From assembly GCF_030813795.1 (NCBI RefSeq), contig NZ_JAUSUX010000012.1, forward strand, positions 28,009-92,008: a stretch of DNA of 64,000 nucleotides, in the 5' to 3' direction. Shown in pieces: positions 36,189 through 43,831 of this stretch. A program made the position numbers and the translations under genes. The notes under the pieces were generated by a model. The model made no database searches, was not told the origin of the DNA, and saw only the letters and a program-made list of their open reading frames with translations. Origin of the DNA: Desulfofundulus luciae (lineage in GTDB: Bacteria; Bacillota; Desulfotomaculia; Desulfotomaculales; Desulfovirgulaceae). Each line of letters begins with the position of its first letter. The stretch's first letter is position 1.

Positions 36189-36953
36189 CTAGTTACTAAT
36201 ATCGGTGCCGAAGTATTTCTTGCTGATGGCCAGGTAGGTCCCGTCGGCCTTGATTTCTTCCATGGCTTGATTTACCTTTTCCCGCAGCGGGTCGCCCTTG
36301 CGAAAGGCTATGCCCACGTTTTCAACAAAAAGCAGGTCCCCCACCGGCTTGATGTCCAGCTTTTGCTCGCGGGCGGCAATTGTACCTACAAACCGGTCGG
36401 TAATTACCGCCTCCACCCTTCCCCGGGCCAGATCCTGCAGGGCGGTCACATCACTGGTGTAGTTTTTAATGTTCCGGGTATATTTCCGGGCCTCCTGATC
36501 GTAAACACTGGAGATCAGCACGCCCACGGGCGTGTTGTCTTTTATGTCCTGGATATCCTTAATATGGGAATCGCCGCGCACAAAGAGTTGTGGTCCGGAA
36601 ACGTAATAGGGATCGGAAAAGTCCACCTGCTTTTGCCTTTCCGGCGTGATGGTCATACTGCCCAGGATGGCATCGTACTTTTTCGCCTTTAAGCCGCTGA
36701 TCAATCCTTCCCAGGGTGTGGCAATGGGCACGGGCTTCATGCCCATTTTTTCAGCCAGAGCCCGGCCAATTTCCACGTCAAACCCGGTGAGCTGGTTGTT
36801 TTCGTCGAAGTAGTTAAAAGGACGGTACTGCCCGGACATGGCGTAGGTAAAGGTCGGCTCCTGTTCCGTACCACCCCTGGAACTGCAGCCGGCCAGGATG
36901 GCCAGCGCAAAGACAAAACCCGGCAACAAAGAAAGCCCCTTATTTTTTCCCAC
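36189..36953 (-). CDS. Amino-acid ABC transporter substrate-binding lipoprotein
   Basis: About 254 residues, family 3 solute-binding protein. A signal peptide ends in the lipobox LAGC near residue 20, so the protein is lipid-anchored outside the membrane. The start FTYAMSGQYRPFNYFDENN, GFDVEIGRALAEKMG and DAILGSMTITPERQKQVDFS are classic for polar amino acid binders. GTG 36953 is chosen because AAAGGAGG lies 7 nt upstream; a longer ATG start (36974) would place that site inside the gene. The genes next upstream use lysine, so lysine or a related amino acid is a possible ligand (inference). Confidence 0.93.
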   Translation of the reverse strand: MGKNKGLSLLPGFVFALAILAGCSSRGGTEQEPTFTYAMSGQYRPFNYFDENNQLTGFDVEIGRALAEKMGMKPVPIATPWEGLISGLKAKKYDAILGSMTITPERQKQVDFSDPYYVSGPQLFVRGDSHIKDIQDIKDNTPVGVLISSVYDQEARKYTRNIKNYTSDVTALQDLARGRVEAVITDRFVGTIAAREQKLDIKPVGDLLFVENVGIAFRKGDPLREKVNQAMEEIKADGTYLAISKKYFGTDISN

Positions 36954-36981
36954 TTTAAGTCCTCCTTTTTTCATCCAATTC

Positions 36982-37824
36982 CTACTCCACCGGCCTGACC
37001 CAGATATTCATGTTTTCAAACCCGCCATCAATGTGGCAGTTGTTGATGAGCGTGCCCCGGAAGACATAACCCAGGCGGTGAAGGACCAGGTTCATTCCGT
37101 AAGACGAGGCCCGGGCCAGGCTGTAAAGACAGTGAATATTGCGTTTAAGGCATTCTTTTTCGATGTGCAAAAGCAAAAGGCTATTTAAACCCATACCCCG
37201 GTAGGCGGGATCGGTGGCACAGTTGGTCAGTTCGGCCCTGCGGTGCTCCCATTGAATTTCGGCTGCCGCCACGCTCGCCAACCGGTCACCGTGATAAACA
37301 ACCATGAAAAGATCTCCCTTTTTCATGGAGCAGGCCAGGTAAAAGGGATCACATACCGGCGTGGGGTAGCTGCGGAAAACCTTTTTGAACAACCTGGCCA
37401 TGGGGAATATGTCATCCCCTCCCGCCTGGCGCAGGGTGAATCCCGGCGGCAAACTACCCCGCCAGTCCTTTTTGCAGGCCAGTATCTCCTGGAGCACTTT
37501 TTGTTCCTGGTTTAAAACCCTGGAGTCTCTCCGCTCTGCCCGGGGGAAGGCTGCCAGGAAATAGGCGTTCTCCCCTTGAAAATAACCATCGATCATACCT
37601 TCCACATGAAACCCGCCGCCCTGGATTTTGAGCAAATCCCCGGATTTGACCGGAAAGATAATTTTACCCATACCCCGCCTTAAAGCCAGCTTCTTAAGAA
37701 AGCTGCGCAATGCCGCCGGATTCCCCGCCTGATAATCAATTACCCAGATCCGTTCGCTGGTTTGGTCCAAACGGGCCGACACCCAAAAATCCGGTCCATA
37801 ATGCCTGATCATCCGGCCACCCAA
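36982..37824 (-). CDS. ablB: Beta-lysine N6-acetyltransferase
   Basis: A GNAT acetyltransferase of the AblB/YodP family that converts beta-lysine to N-epsilon-acetyl-beta-lysine, a compatible solute first known from methanogens. About 280 residues. The N-terminal half is family-specific (GKIIFPVKSGDLLK; GFHVEGMIDGYF) and the C-terminal half is the GNAT fold with TNCATDPAYRGMGLNSLLL as the acetyl-CoA loop. The start TTG 37824 follows AAAGGGGGT within the kamA 3' end; ATG 37812 is the alternative. It directly follows lysine 2,3-aminomutase, giving the complete two-step pathway. Confidence 0.9.
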   Translation of the reverse strand: MGGRMIRHYGPDFWVSARLDQTSERIWVIDYQAGNPAALRSFLKKLALRRGMGKIIFPVKSGDLLKIQGGGFHVEGMIDGYFQGENAYFLAAFPRAERRDSRVLNQEQKVLQEILACKKDWRGSLPPGFTLRQAGGDDIFPMARLFKKVFRSYPTPVCDPFYLACSMKKGDLFMVVYHGDRLASVAAAEIQWEHRRAELTNCATDPAYRGMGLNSLLLLHIEKECLKRNIHCLYSLARASSYGMNLVLHRLGYVFRGTLINNCHIDGGFENMNIWVRPVE

Positions 37825-37825
37825 G

Positions 37826-39055
37826 TCAAGTACCCCCTTTGACCTGGGCCACCCTGCTCTCCTTGTTTGCCTGGAAGGTAACCGCCTTTCCCTGTAATAA
37901 TCCGGCCACTCCCGCGCCCTTGCCGGCGTATCTCTTTTCCTCCCAGCCAGGTTCCGTGTAGACGTGGATGTTTCCTTCAAAGTTGCGCAGGACTATCTTT
38001 CCCTGCCCTTGGGATAAGACGTAGTTCGGCCCCAGGGGTATTTTGCCACCTCCTCCCGGAGCGTCAATGACAAAGGTGGGGACGGCCAGCCCGCTGGTAT
38101 GACCGCGCAGACTTTCAATAATTTCTATCCCAGTGCTTACCGGCGTGCGGAAATGGCCTATTCCTTCGGAGAGATCGCACTGGTACAGGTAATAGGGGCG
38201 CACCCTGATTTGCAGCAACTTATGCACCAATTGGAGCATGACGTCCGGCCGGTCGTTTACTCCCCGTAAAAGTACCGACTGGTTGCCCAGGGGGATACCG
38301 GCACCGGCCAGGCGGGCACAGGCACTGGCTGCCTGGGGGGTTATTTCGCGGGGGTGATTGAAATGGGTATTAATCCACAGGGGGTGATATTTTTCCAGCA
38401 TGGCACAGAGTTCCGGAGTTATGCGCTGGGGCAGAACCACGGGAGCACGGGTGCCAATGCGGATGATTTCCACGTGATGAATGGCCCGCAATTTGCGCAG
38501 AATGTATTCCAGTTGCTCATCCGTCAAGGTGAGAGGGTCCCCACCGGAAATCACTACGTCTCGAACGCGCGGATTGTTCTGGATATAGGCAATGGCCCTG
38601 TCGAGGTGGAATTTAGGCAAGGGCCGGTCCCGCTGGCCGGTCAGCCGCCGGCGGGTACAGTGCCGGCAGTACATAAAACAACAATCGGTGACCAAAAGGA
38701 GCACCCGGTCGGGGTAACGGTGCGTCAGTCCGGGCATCGGTGAATCGACTTCCTCATGAAGGGGGTCGCGCATATCCCCGGGCACCGTTTGCAGTTCTTC
38801 GGTTTGCGGTACGGCCTGGAGCCGTATGGGGCATTTATGATCGACCGGATCCATTAAGCCGGCATAGTAGGGTGTTATGGCCATGCGAAATTTTTTCAGG
38901 CAGGCTGCAATGTTCTTCATTTCACCGGCAGTAAGCTTAATAAACCGGGTCAGCTCATCCACGGTGGTAATGCGATGCTTCAGGTGCCAGCGCCAGTCGT
39001 TCCATTCCTCTTCAGTTACCTGCCACCTTTCCCGTAACTTTAACTGATTATTCAT
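37826..39055 (-). CDS. kamA: Lysine 2,3-aminomutase
   Basis: Radical SAM, PLP-dependent enzyme interconverting L-alpha-lysine and L-beta-lysine. The 409 residues include the cluster motif CxxxCxxC in CCFMYCRHCTRR near residue 135, GGDPLTL, the PLP-region HFNHPREITPQA, and C-terminal APGGGGKIPLGPNYV. Pairing with ablB points to osmolyte synthesis more than lysine fermentation (ablA role). The mRNA leader carries a 9-bp inverted repeat (39090-39120) and a TGTTATAAT promoter, so osmotic or other control at the leader is possible. Confidence 0.95.
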   Translation of the reverse strand: MNNQLKLRERWQVTEEEWNDWRWHLKHRITTVDELTRFIKLTAGEMKNIAACLKKFRMAITPYYAGLMDPVDHKCPIRLQAVPQTEELQTVPGDMRDPLHEEVDSPMPGLTHRYPDRVLLLVTDCCFMYCRHCTRRRLTGQRDRPLPKFHLDRAIAYIQNNPRVRDVVISGGDPLTLTDEQLEYILRKLRAIHHVEIIRIGTRAPVVLPQRITPELCAMLEKYHPLWINTHFNHPREITPQAASACARLAGAGIPLGNQSVLLRGVNDRPDVMLQLVHKLLQIRVRPYYLYQCDLSEGIGHFRTPVSTGIEIIESLRGHTSGLAVPTFVIDAPGGGGKIPLGPNYVLSQGQGKIVLRNFEGNIHVYTEPGWEEKRYAGKGAGVAGLLQGKAVTFQANKESRVAQVKGGT

Positions 39056-39089
39056 TAGACCACTCCCAAGAATTTTTCTAAAAGATACC

Positions 39090-39120
39090 TGACAACTTTA
39101 TTGGTGTTTATAAGTTGTCA
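39090..39120 (-). promoter_or_regulatory. 9-bp inverted repeat in the kamA leader
   Basis: TGACAACTT (39090-39098) and AAGTTGTCA (39112-39120) are perfect complements separated by 13 bp. It lies between the -10 box and the start codon of kamA. It could fold in the RNA or bind a dimeric regulator; there is no T-tract, so it is not a terminator. Confidence 0.55.
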
Positions 39121-39130
39121 TATTTTTTCT

Positions 39131-39139
39131 ATTATAACA
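39131..39139 (-). promoter_or_regulatory. Extended -10 promoter of kamA-ablB
   Basis: Minus-strand TGTTATAAT (TATAAT at 39131-39136) gives an extended -10; the -35 region is weak (TTGTAT at 19-bp spacing). Confidence 0.5.
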
Positions 39140-39235
39140 CACATAATTGTGAGGTATACAATTCAATAATCCACCCATTTTTGCCGTCAGGCTGGATATG
39201 GCTTGATTAACAAGCCATAACCGGAAGATGCTTTT

Positions 39236-39274
39236 AAAAACACAAAAATCCGGCAACCATCTAGTCACCGGATT
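39236..39274 (-). terminator. Terminator of the trmK-nif3 transcript
   Basis: Minus-strand AATCCGG (39268-39274) and CCGGATT (39247-39253) flank a 14-nt loop and are followed by TTTGTGTTTTTA. It is 530 bp beyond the nif3 stop because repeat copy 2 sits in between. A further TGGCTTG/CAAGCCA hairpin lies at about 39199-39217. Confidence 0.65.
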
Positions 39275-39301
39275 CTGGCCATATATTTAGTAGGCCGTAA
39301 A

Positions 39302-39426
39302 TAATGTGCTCGTGGTTCAGAAAGGAACAGCGTTATCCTGAGCTAACGTGTAGCACCGGTAAGGAGCACCCGGTAAAACGGGGGCAACCGGGCAGCAACC
39401 CATCGGCGCGCCAAGAGTCTCTAAGG
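39302..39426 (+). other. Structured, non-coding intergenic segment abutting repeat copy 2
   Basis: The segment is rich in pairing: GTGCT...AGCAC encloses CGT-GTTCAG / CTGAGC-ACG, followed by CCCGGTAAAACGGGGGCAACCGGG. No reading frame is plausible. It ends exactly where copy 2 begins and is absent from copies 1 and 3. It may be a remnant of a larger mobile element or an unassigned RNA. Confidence 0.35.
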
Positions 39427-39805
39427 TGAACCTCCCTCGGGACAAGCCCGGGGGCTTCGTCCCGAAGGTTTCTCATGTCACCGGAAAGCCGCCCGCAAAA
39501 CCGCAGGTCTTACGCTTTCCTCGTGAGCTACATGGCCGCGTCACCGCAACCAGGCCCGGTCCATAGGCGTCTACTACTTCGCCATGCGGCTACGTAGATA
39601 CGTGCTTACTTCAAAGCACCAATCTCTTTCGGGAATCAGTTTTACGCAGCGGCCCATTGACCCGCTGCAACCCTATACCGATTGTCAAAGAGCACAGGTA
39701 TATTATACCATGAGAATGTATGTTTGGGAAGTATTTATCGCCCTAACGGGTGACACCCCTTTCATCCTACCCCACAAGGAGGTAGGTTTTCAGGGGCGGA
39801 TTTTT
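39427..39805 (-). repeat. IS200/IS605-like non-autonomous repeat, copy 2 (379 bp)
   Basis: Nearly identical in sequence and identical in length to copy 3 (41721-42099), differing at about a dozen positions. Right end at low coordinate with the hairpin and GGGAGGTTCA terminus; left end at high coordinate with ATCCGCCCCTGAAAACC, preceded on the minus strand by TTTAT, a target motif commonly used by this family. A perfect TATAAT lies inside near 39704-39709 in the minus direction, so the 270 bp to the right end could be transcribed. No transposase or TnpB remains. Short plus-strand frames in it are not real genes. Confidence 0.85.
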
Positions 39806-40922
39806 ATAAAAAGAAATAAGGATCCTCTTCCGCATTGCTAAGCAAGCACTCTACAGCCAGACCCCTTTCCTGGCAGACCTGGAGTAAATATTCCTGCAGA
39901 ACCGGCAGGATTACCCTTTCGGTACCAAAGTGACCGGCATCCACGAAAGCCAAACCCGCCGCAAGCATATCCCGGGCAGTATGATAGCCCACATCTCCCG
40001 TCACGAAGACGTCCGCGTTAAGCGCCAGGACCCTGGGCCAGAGATCACCACCGGAACCGCCACAAAGGGCCACCCGCTTAACCGGACGTCCTTTCTCTCC
40101 TCCCCAGCGTAGCGCGGGTAACTGGAGGGTTTCTTTTACCCGAATAACAAAGTCCTCCAGGGGCAATGATTCCGGTAGCACGCCCATCCTGCCCAGGCCG
40201 CTGGAAGGGGTGACCTGGTTGGCCAGTGGATAGAGATCGTAGGCCACCTCCTCGTAGGGATGGGCCTCCAGCATGGCCCGCACCACCCGCTCCACCAGCC
40301 TCTGGGGAACGATGGTTTCCAGCCGGACCTCCCTTACCTGCTCAAGACGGCCCTGCCGGCCGATATAGGGATTGGTCCCTTCCAGGGGCCTGAACGTACC
40401 TGTTCCCTCCACCCCAAAGGTACAATCACTGTAATTCCCAATCCACCCGGCCCCGGCTGCCCCGATGGCCGAGCGCACCGCATCCACGTGATCCAGGGGC
40501 ACAAAAACCACCAGTTTCAAGTATTGTTCCTTTCCGGGACTCAGTACCTGGATATCCTGCAACCGCAAGCGCCGGGCGAGGACGTCATTTACCCCACCGC
40601 GACAGCGGTCCAGATTGGTGTGGGCGGCATAAACGGAAACACCGGCGCGGATGAGGCCGGCCACCAGTGCCCCACCGGGCCGATCCATCCGGATTTGCTT
40701 CAGTTCTTTAAAAAACAAAGGATGGTGGGCCACGATCAGCTGAACATCCCTTTCCAGGGCTTCCCGGCATACCGCCTCATTTACGTCCAGGCAGAGCAGT
40801 ATGCGCCGGACCGGGGCTCCCGGATCCCCCAACTGCCAGCCGGGGTTGTCCCATGGTTCCGCCAGCTCCAGGGGAGCCATCTCCTCAATGATGGCGGCAA
40901 TGTTTGCACCGGTCACTGACAC
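39804..40922 (-). CDS. Nif3-like dinuclear metal center protein (YqfO type)
   Basis: A 372-residue member of the Nif3/GTP cyclohydrolase I type 2 family. Metal-binding histidines appear in VAHHPLFFKELK near residue 66 and YAAHTNLDRCRGGVND near 98. A CutA-like insert occupies about residues 130-230, as in Bacillus YqfO. The C-terminal half has GGSGGDLW and FVTGDVGYHTARDM, with FVDAGHFGTE supplying the last ligands. It overlaps the trmK 3' end, the usual pairing. The stop codon lies in the TTTAT motif bordering repeat copy 2, so the C-terminus may have been altered. Biochemical role is poorly known. Confidence 0.93.
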   Translation of the reverse strand: MSVTGANIAAIIEEMAPLELAEPWDNPGWQLGDPGAPVRRILLCLDVNEAVCREALERDVQLIVAHHPLFFKELKQIRMDRPGGALVAGLIRAGVSVYAAHTNLDRCRGGVNDVLARRLRLQDIQVLSPGKEQYLKLVVFVPLDHVDAVRSAIGAAGAGWIGNYSDCTFGVEGTGTFRPLEGTNPYIGRQGRLEQVREVRLETIVPQRLVERVVRAMLEAHPYEEVAYDLYPLANQVTPSSGLGRMGVLPESLPLEDFVIRVKETLQLPALRWGGEKGRPVKRVALCGGSGGDLWPRVLALNADVFVTGDVGYHTARDMLAAGLAFVDAGHFGTERVILPVLQEYLLQVCQERGLAVECLLSNAEEDPYFFL

Positions 40923-41605
40923 TTCATTAACACCTCCTTCAACCGGACCAGCTTGGCCGAAAGTTCAAGGGACTTGTCCTTAGCCCGGGGACTGCGGCTG
41001 CGGGCCAGGGCCTTTAGAACACGCTGGTACTCCGCCATTAATTTGTCCAGGTAAGCGGGAAGGAGCGGGTGTTTCTTTTCCACCAGGCGCGGGCCGATCT
41101 CCAGCGTAAAAGGATCCGTTACTTTTTCCAGGCCGGGTTCGGCCACCACAATCACATACAAATGGCCGTCCTCTTCTACCAGCGTTTCATCAACCAGGCA
41201 CCAACCCTCTTCCACCAACCATAACCGCAGATCCCCCGCATCCACCATGGGCTGCAGGATCAGCCGCCTGACGGCGGCCAGCACCTCCGGGGCAGCGGCC
41301 AGAATCTGCCGGATGGTATTTCCCCCCAGGCCGGCCAGCACAATCACTTGCGCTTCCCCGGGTAAAAGGGGGCGCAGGCCGTCACCCTGGCGCACATCAA
41401 TTTTACCGTCCAGGCCCTGCAGGTGAACCGCTGTACGGGCGCTACGGTAAGGCCCGGCATTTAACTCGGTAGCCACCGCTTTGGGACAGATACCCTTCGC
41501 CACCAGATAGATGGGCAACAGGGCGTGATCGGTCCCGATATCCGCCACCACTGCCCCGGGCGGTACATAGGCGGCAATGGCTTCCAGACGCCTGGTCAGA
41601 CACAA
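40913..41605 (-). CDS. trmK: tRNA (adenine22-N1)-methyltransferase
   Basis: A 230-residue SAM-dependent methyltransferase of the TrmK/YqfN family, which methylates A22 in the D-arm of certain tRNAs. It begins with RRLEAIAAYVPPGAVVADIGTDHALLPIYL, containing the SAM-binding motif I, then VLAGLGGNTIRQIL and ILQPMVDAGDLRLWL. A C-terminal coiled coil follows. TTG start with GGAGGTAG upstream. Overlaps nif3 by 10 nt. In Firmicutes it typically follows rpoD, as here, apart from the tRNA cluster and repeat copy 3. Confidence 0.93.
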   Translation of the reverse strand: MCLTRRLEAIAAYVPPGAVVADIGTDHALLPIYLVAKGICPKAVATELNAGPYRSARTAVHLQGLDGKIDVRQGDGLRPLLPGEAQVIVLAGLGGNTIRQILAAAPEVLAAVRRLILQPMVDAGDLRLWLVEEGWCLVDETLVEEDGHLYVIVVAEPGLEKVTDPFTLEIGPRLVEKKHPLLPAYLDKLMAEYQRVLKALARSRSPRAKDKSLELSAKLVRLKEVLMKCQ

Positions 41606-41720
41606 TAAAAACTACCTCCAATTTTTTTGTTGTGCCGCGTTATTTATTGTAACATTTGCCAGCGACCAATCGCAAAGTTCACCGCGGCGGCCGCCCTGTT
41701 TTTGGCTGGCTTGTTCAAAA

Positions 41721-42099
41721 TGAACCTCCCTCGGGAAAAGCCCGGGGGCTTCGTCCCGAAGGTTTCTTATGTCGTCGGAAAGCCGCCCGCAAAACCGCAG
41801 GTCTTACGCTTTCCTCGTGAGCTACATGGCCGCGTCACCGCAACCAGGCCCGGTCTATAGGCGTCTACTACTTCGCCATGCGGTTACGTAGATACGCGCT
41901 TACTTCAAAGCACCAATCTCTTTCGGGAATCAGTTTTACGCAGCGGCCCATTGACCCGCTGCAACCCTATACCGATTGTCAAAGAGCACAGGTATATTAT
42001 ACCATGAGAATGTATGTTTGGGAAGTATTTGTCGCCCTAACGGGCGACGCCCCTTTCATCCTACCCCACAAGGAGGTAGGTTTTCAGGGGCGGATTTTT
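41721..42099 (-). repeat. IS200/IS605-like non-autonomous repeat, copy 3 (379 bp)
   Basis: Same length and ends as copy 2. Left end abuts a TTTAT motif on the minus strand near 42100-42104; right end stops at GGGAGGTTCA next to 41721. Differences from copy 2 include some compensated ones in the left-end stem (CGCCCTAACGGGCG here, TCGCCCTAACGGGTGA there), which suggests the stem matters. It lies just downstream of the tRNA-cluster terminator, a safe insertion site. Confidence 0.85.
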
Positions 42100-42173
42100 A
42101 TAAAAGAACAGCGCCAGGCCGGACGTTTGGAAACGCTCGGCTTTTTCATTAAATTAAAGGGCGCTAATAGGTC

Positions 42174-42210
42174 ACCAAAAATAAAACCGGCTCCCCCATC
42201 GGGTGCCGGT
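42174..42210 (-). terminator. Terminator of the tRNA cluster
   Basis: Minus-strand ACCGGC-A-CCC-GAT-GGG-GGA-GCCGGT hairpin followed by TTTATTTTTGG. Confidence 0.8.
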
Positions 42211-42228
42211 ACCCCTTGATTCCACTGG

Positions 42229-42301
42229 TGGGCGATGACGGATTTGAACCGCCGACCCCATGCTTGTAAGGCATGTGCTCTCCCAGCTGAGCTAATCGCC
42301 C
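42229..42301 (-). tRNA. tRNA-Val (anticodon TAC)
   Basis: A 73-nt cloverleaf with GGGCGAT/ATCGCCC acceptor stem, TAGCTCAGCTGGGAGAGCA D-arm, anticodon loop with TAC between paired ATGC stems, GGTTCAAATCC T-arm and discriminator A. CCA is not encoded. Confidence 0.95.
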
Positions 42302-42304
42302 GTA

Positions 42305-42380
42305 TGGTGACCCCAGCGGGATTCGAACCCGCGTTACCGCCGTGAAAGGGCGGTGTCTTAGACCACTTGACCATGGGGCC
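42305..42380 (-). tRNA. tRNA-Glu (anticodon TTC)
   Basis: A 76-nt cloverleaf including encoded CCA. Acceptor GGCCCCA/TGGGGTC, D-arm TGGTCAAGTGGTCTAAGACA, anticodon loop CTTTCAC, T-arm GGGTTCGAATCCC. It is 3 nt upstream of tRNA-Val. Confidence 0.95.
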
Positions 42381-42402
42381 GTAATGTGTCGTCAGTCGTC
42401 GG

Positions 42403-42423
42403 AAGTCAGAAGTCAGAAGTCAG
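42403..42423. repeat. Three tandem copies of AAGTCAG
   Basis: Three perfect 7-bp units in the spacer between tRNA genes, with a related diverged stretch (ACTTCCGACCTCCGACTTCC) at 42500-42518. Probably replication slippage; no function assigned. Confidence 0.7.
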
Positions 42424-42522
42424 AAATTAATTGCCTACCATACCTACCACGGCAATAAAAAATGGCATGAAAATCAAAGATAATTTCTCCGACCCCCAAC
42501 TTCCGACCTCCGACTTCCATAT

Positions 42523-42598
42523 TGGTGGGCCCACCAGGACTCGAACCTGGAACCAGCCGGTTATGAGCCGGATGCTCTACCAATTGAGCTATAGGCCC
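42523..42598 (-). tRNA. tRNA with CAT anticodon (Ile2 or elongator Met)
   Basis: A 76-nt cloverleaf with encoded CCA, acceptor GGGCCTA/TGGGCCC, D-arm TAGCTCAATTGGTAGAGCA, anticodon loop CTCATAA, T-arm CAGGTTCGAGTCCTG. It lacks the initiator features. The CAT anticodon could be lysidine-modified isoleucine tRNA or methionine tRNA; sequence alone does not separate these. Confidence 0.9.
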
Positions 42599-42710
42599 AC
42601 AAATTAAGATATGAGATGTGAGACTGGAGAACGGTGCATAAATCATTATACATAAAAACACAGCCCCGGTCAATGGCTTTGTGGAGAAAAATTATACCGG
42701 GGCTGGTGGT

Positions 42711-43811
42711 TTAATCTAAGTAATCTTTGAGTTTCTTGCTCCGGCTGGGATGCCGCAGCTTGCGCAGGGTTTTCGCCTCAATTTGCCGGATCCGTTCCCG
42801 GGTCACCCCAAACTTCTGCCCCACTTCCTCTAAAGTACGGGCGCGGCCGTCGTCCAGCCCAAAACGCAGGCGCAGCACTTTTTGTTCCCGGTCGGTGAGG
42901 GTTTTGAGAACCTCTTCCAGTTGCTCCCGCAGAAGGGTATAAGAGGCCTCTTCCGCCGGCGCCCGGGCATCCTGGTCCTCGATGAAATCCCCCAGGTGAG
43001 AATCTTCTTCCTCCCCGATGGGCGTTTCCAGGGAAACAGGCTCCTGGGCTATTTTCATGATCTCCCGCACCTTTTCCTCGGAAATGCCCATCTCCTTGGC
43101 AATTTCCTCCGGGGTTGGTTCCCGGCCCAGTTCCTGCAAAAGCTGGCGGGAAACCCGGATCAGCTTGTTGATGGTTTCCACCATGTGCACCGGGATCCGG
43201 ATGGTCCTGGCCTGATCGGCAATAGCCCTGGTGATGGCCTGACGGATCCACCACGTGGCATAAGTGCTGAACTTATATCCCTTGCGATAGTCAAATTTTT
43301 CTACCGCCTTGATCAGTCCCAGGTTGCCTTCCTGGATCAGATCCAGAAAGAGCATACCCCGGCCTACGTAACGCTTGGCTATGCTGACCACTAAACGCAG
43401 GTTGGCTTCCGCCAAACGCCGTTTTGCTTCCTCATCTCCCTGTTCCATGCGCTTGGCCAATTCTATTTCTTCTTCCGGGGTCAACAGGGGAATGCGCCCG
43501 ATCTCCTTCAAATACATCCTTACGGGATCGTCTATGGCGACCCCTTCGGGAATGGAAAGGTCCACATCCTCTTCTGCTGTCGGCTCCATAACGGCGTCAT
43601 CTATAGGTTCCAGGTCCGGAATTTCCGGCACGACTTCGATACCCATGCCGGCTAATTTTTCATAAATGTCGTCAATTTGTTCCGGCGTTAAATCTACCCC
43701 CTGCAGGGTATCCATGATCTCACTGTAAGTGAGGACACCCCGTTTTTTACCCTTTTCGATCAATTCCCTGACACATTCAAGTTTGCTCAATTCGTCCCCC
43801 AATTTGCTCAT
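42711..43811 (-). CDS. rpoD: RNA polymerase primary sigma factor SigA
   Basis: Housekeeping sigma-70 factor, 366 residues, the compact Gram-positive form. Region 1.1 is at the N-terminus. Region 1.2/2.1 contains [22 protein letters not shown], region 2 [24 protein letters not shown] (core binding) and [15 protein letters not shown] (-10 recognition), and region 4.2 [22 protein letters not shown] (-35 helix-turn-helix). ATG start with AAAGGGGGA. It lies 20 nt downstream of dnaG, the macromolecular-synthesis operon arrangement. It should read the TTGACA/TATAAT promoters listed here. Confidence 0.98.
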   Translation of the reverse strand: MSKLGDELSKLECVRELIEKGKKRGVLTYSEIMDTLQGVDLTPEQIDDIYEKLAGMGIEVVPEIPDLEPIDDAVMEPTAEEDVDLSIPEGVAIDDPVRMYLKEIGRIPLLTPEEEIELAKRMEQGDEEAKRRLAEANLRLVVSIAKRYVGRGMLFLDLIQEGNLGLIKAVEKFDYRKGYKFSTYATWWIRQAITRAIADQARTIRIPVHMVETINKLIRVSRQLLQELGREPTPEEIAKEMGISEEKVREIMKIAQEPVSLETPIGEEEDSHLGDFIEDQDARAPAEEASYTLLREQLEEVLKTLTDREQKVLRLRFGLDDGRARTLEEVGQKFGVTRERIRQIEAKTLRKLRHPSRSKKLKDYLD

Positions 43812-43831
43812 TCCCCCTTTCCAACAAGGGC

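Noticed and set aside
39427..42099. HEARO/IscB-type omegaRNA for the repeats
   Set aside because: In IscB elements the guide lies at the 5' (left) end. These repeats have the hairpin plus GGGAGGTTCA right terminus typical of TnpB-type elements.
39584..42219. Plus-strand frames shared by repeat copies 2 and 3 (RLRRYVLTSKHQSLSG...)
   Set aside because: They cross the left-end stem of the repeat, lack ribosome sites and are conserved only because the DNA repeat is conserved.
42403..42423. Possible CRISPR-like or direct-repeat array
   Set aside because: Only three contiguous 7-bp units without spacers.
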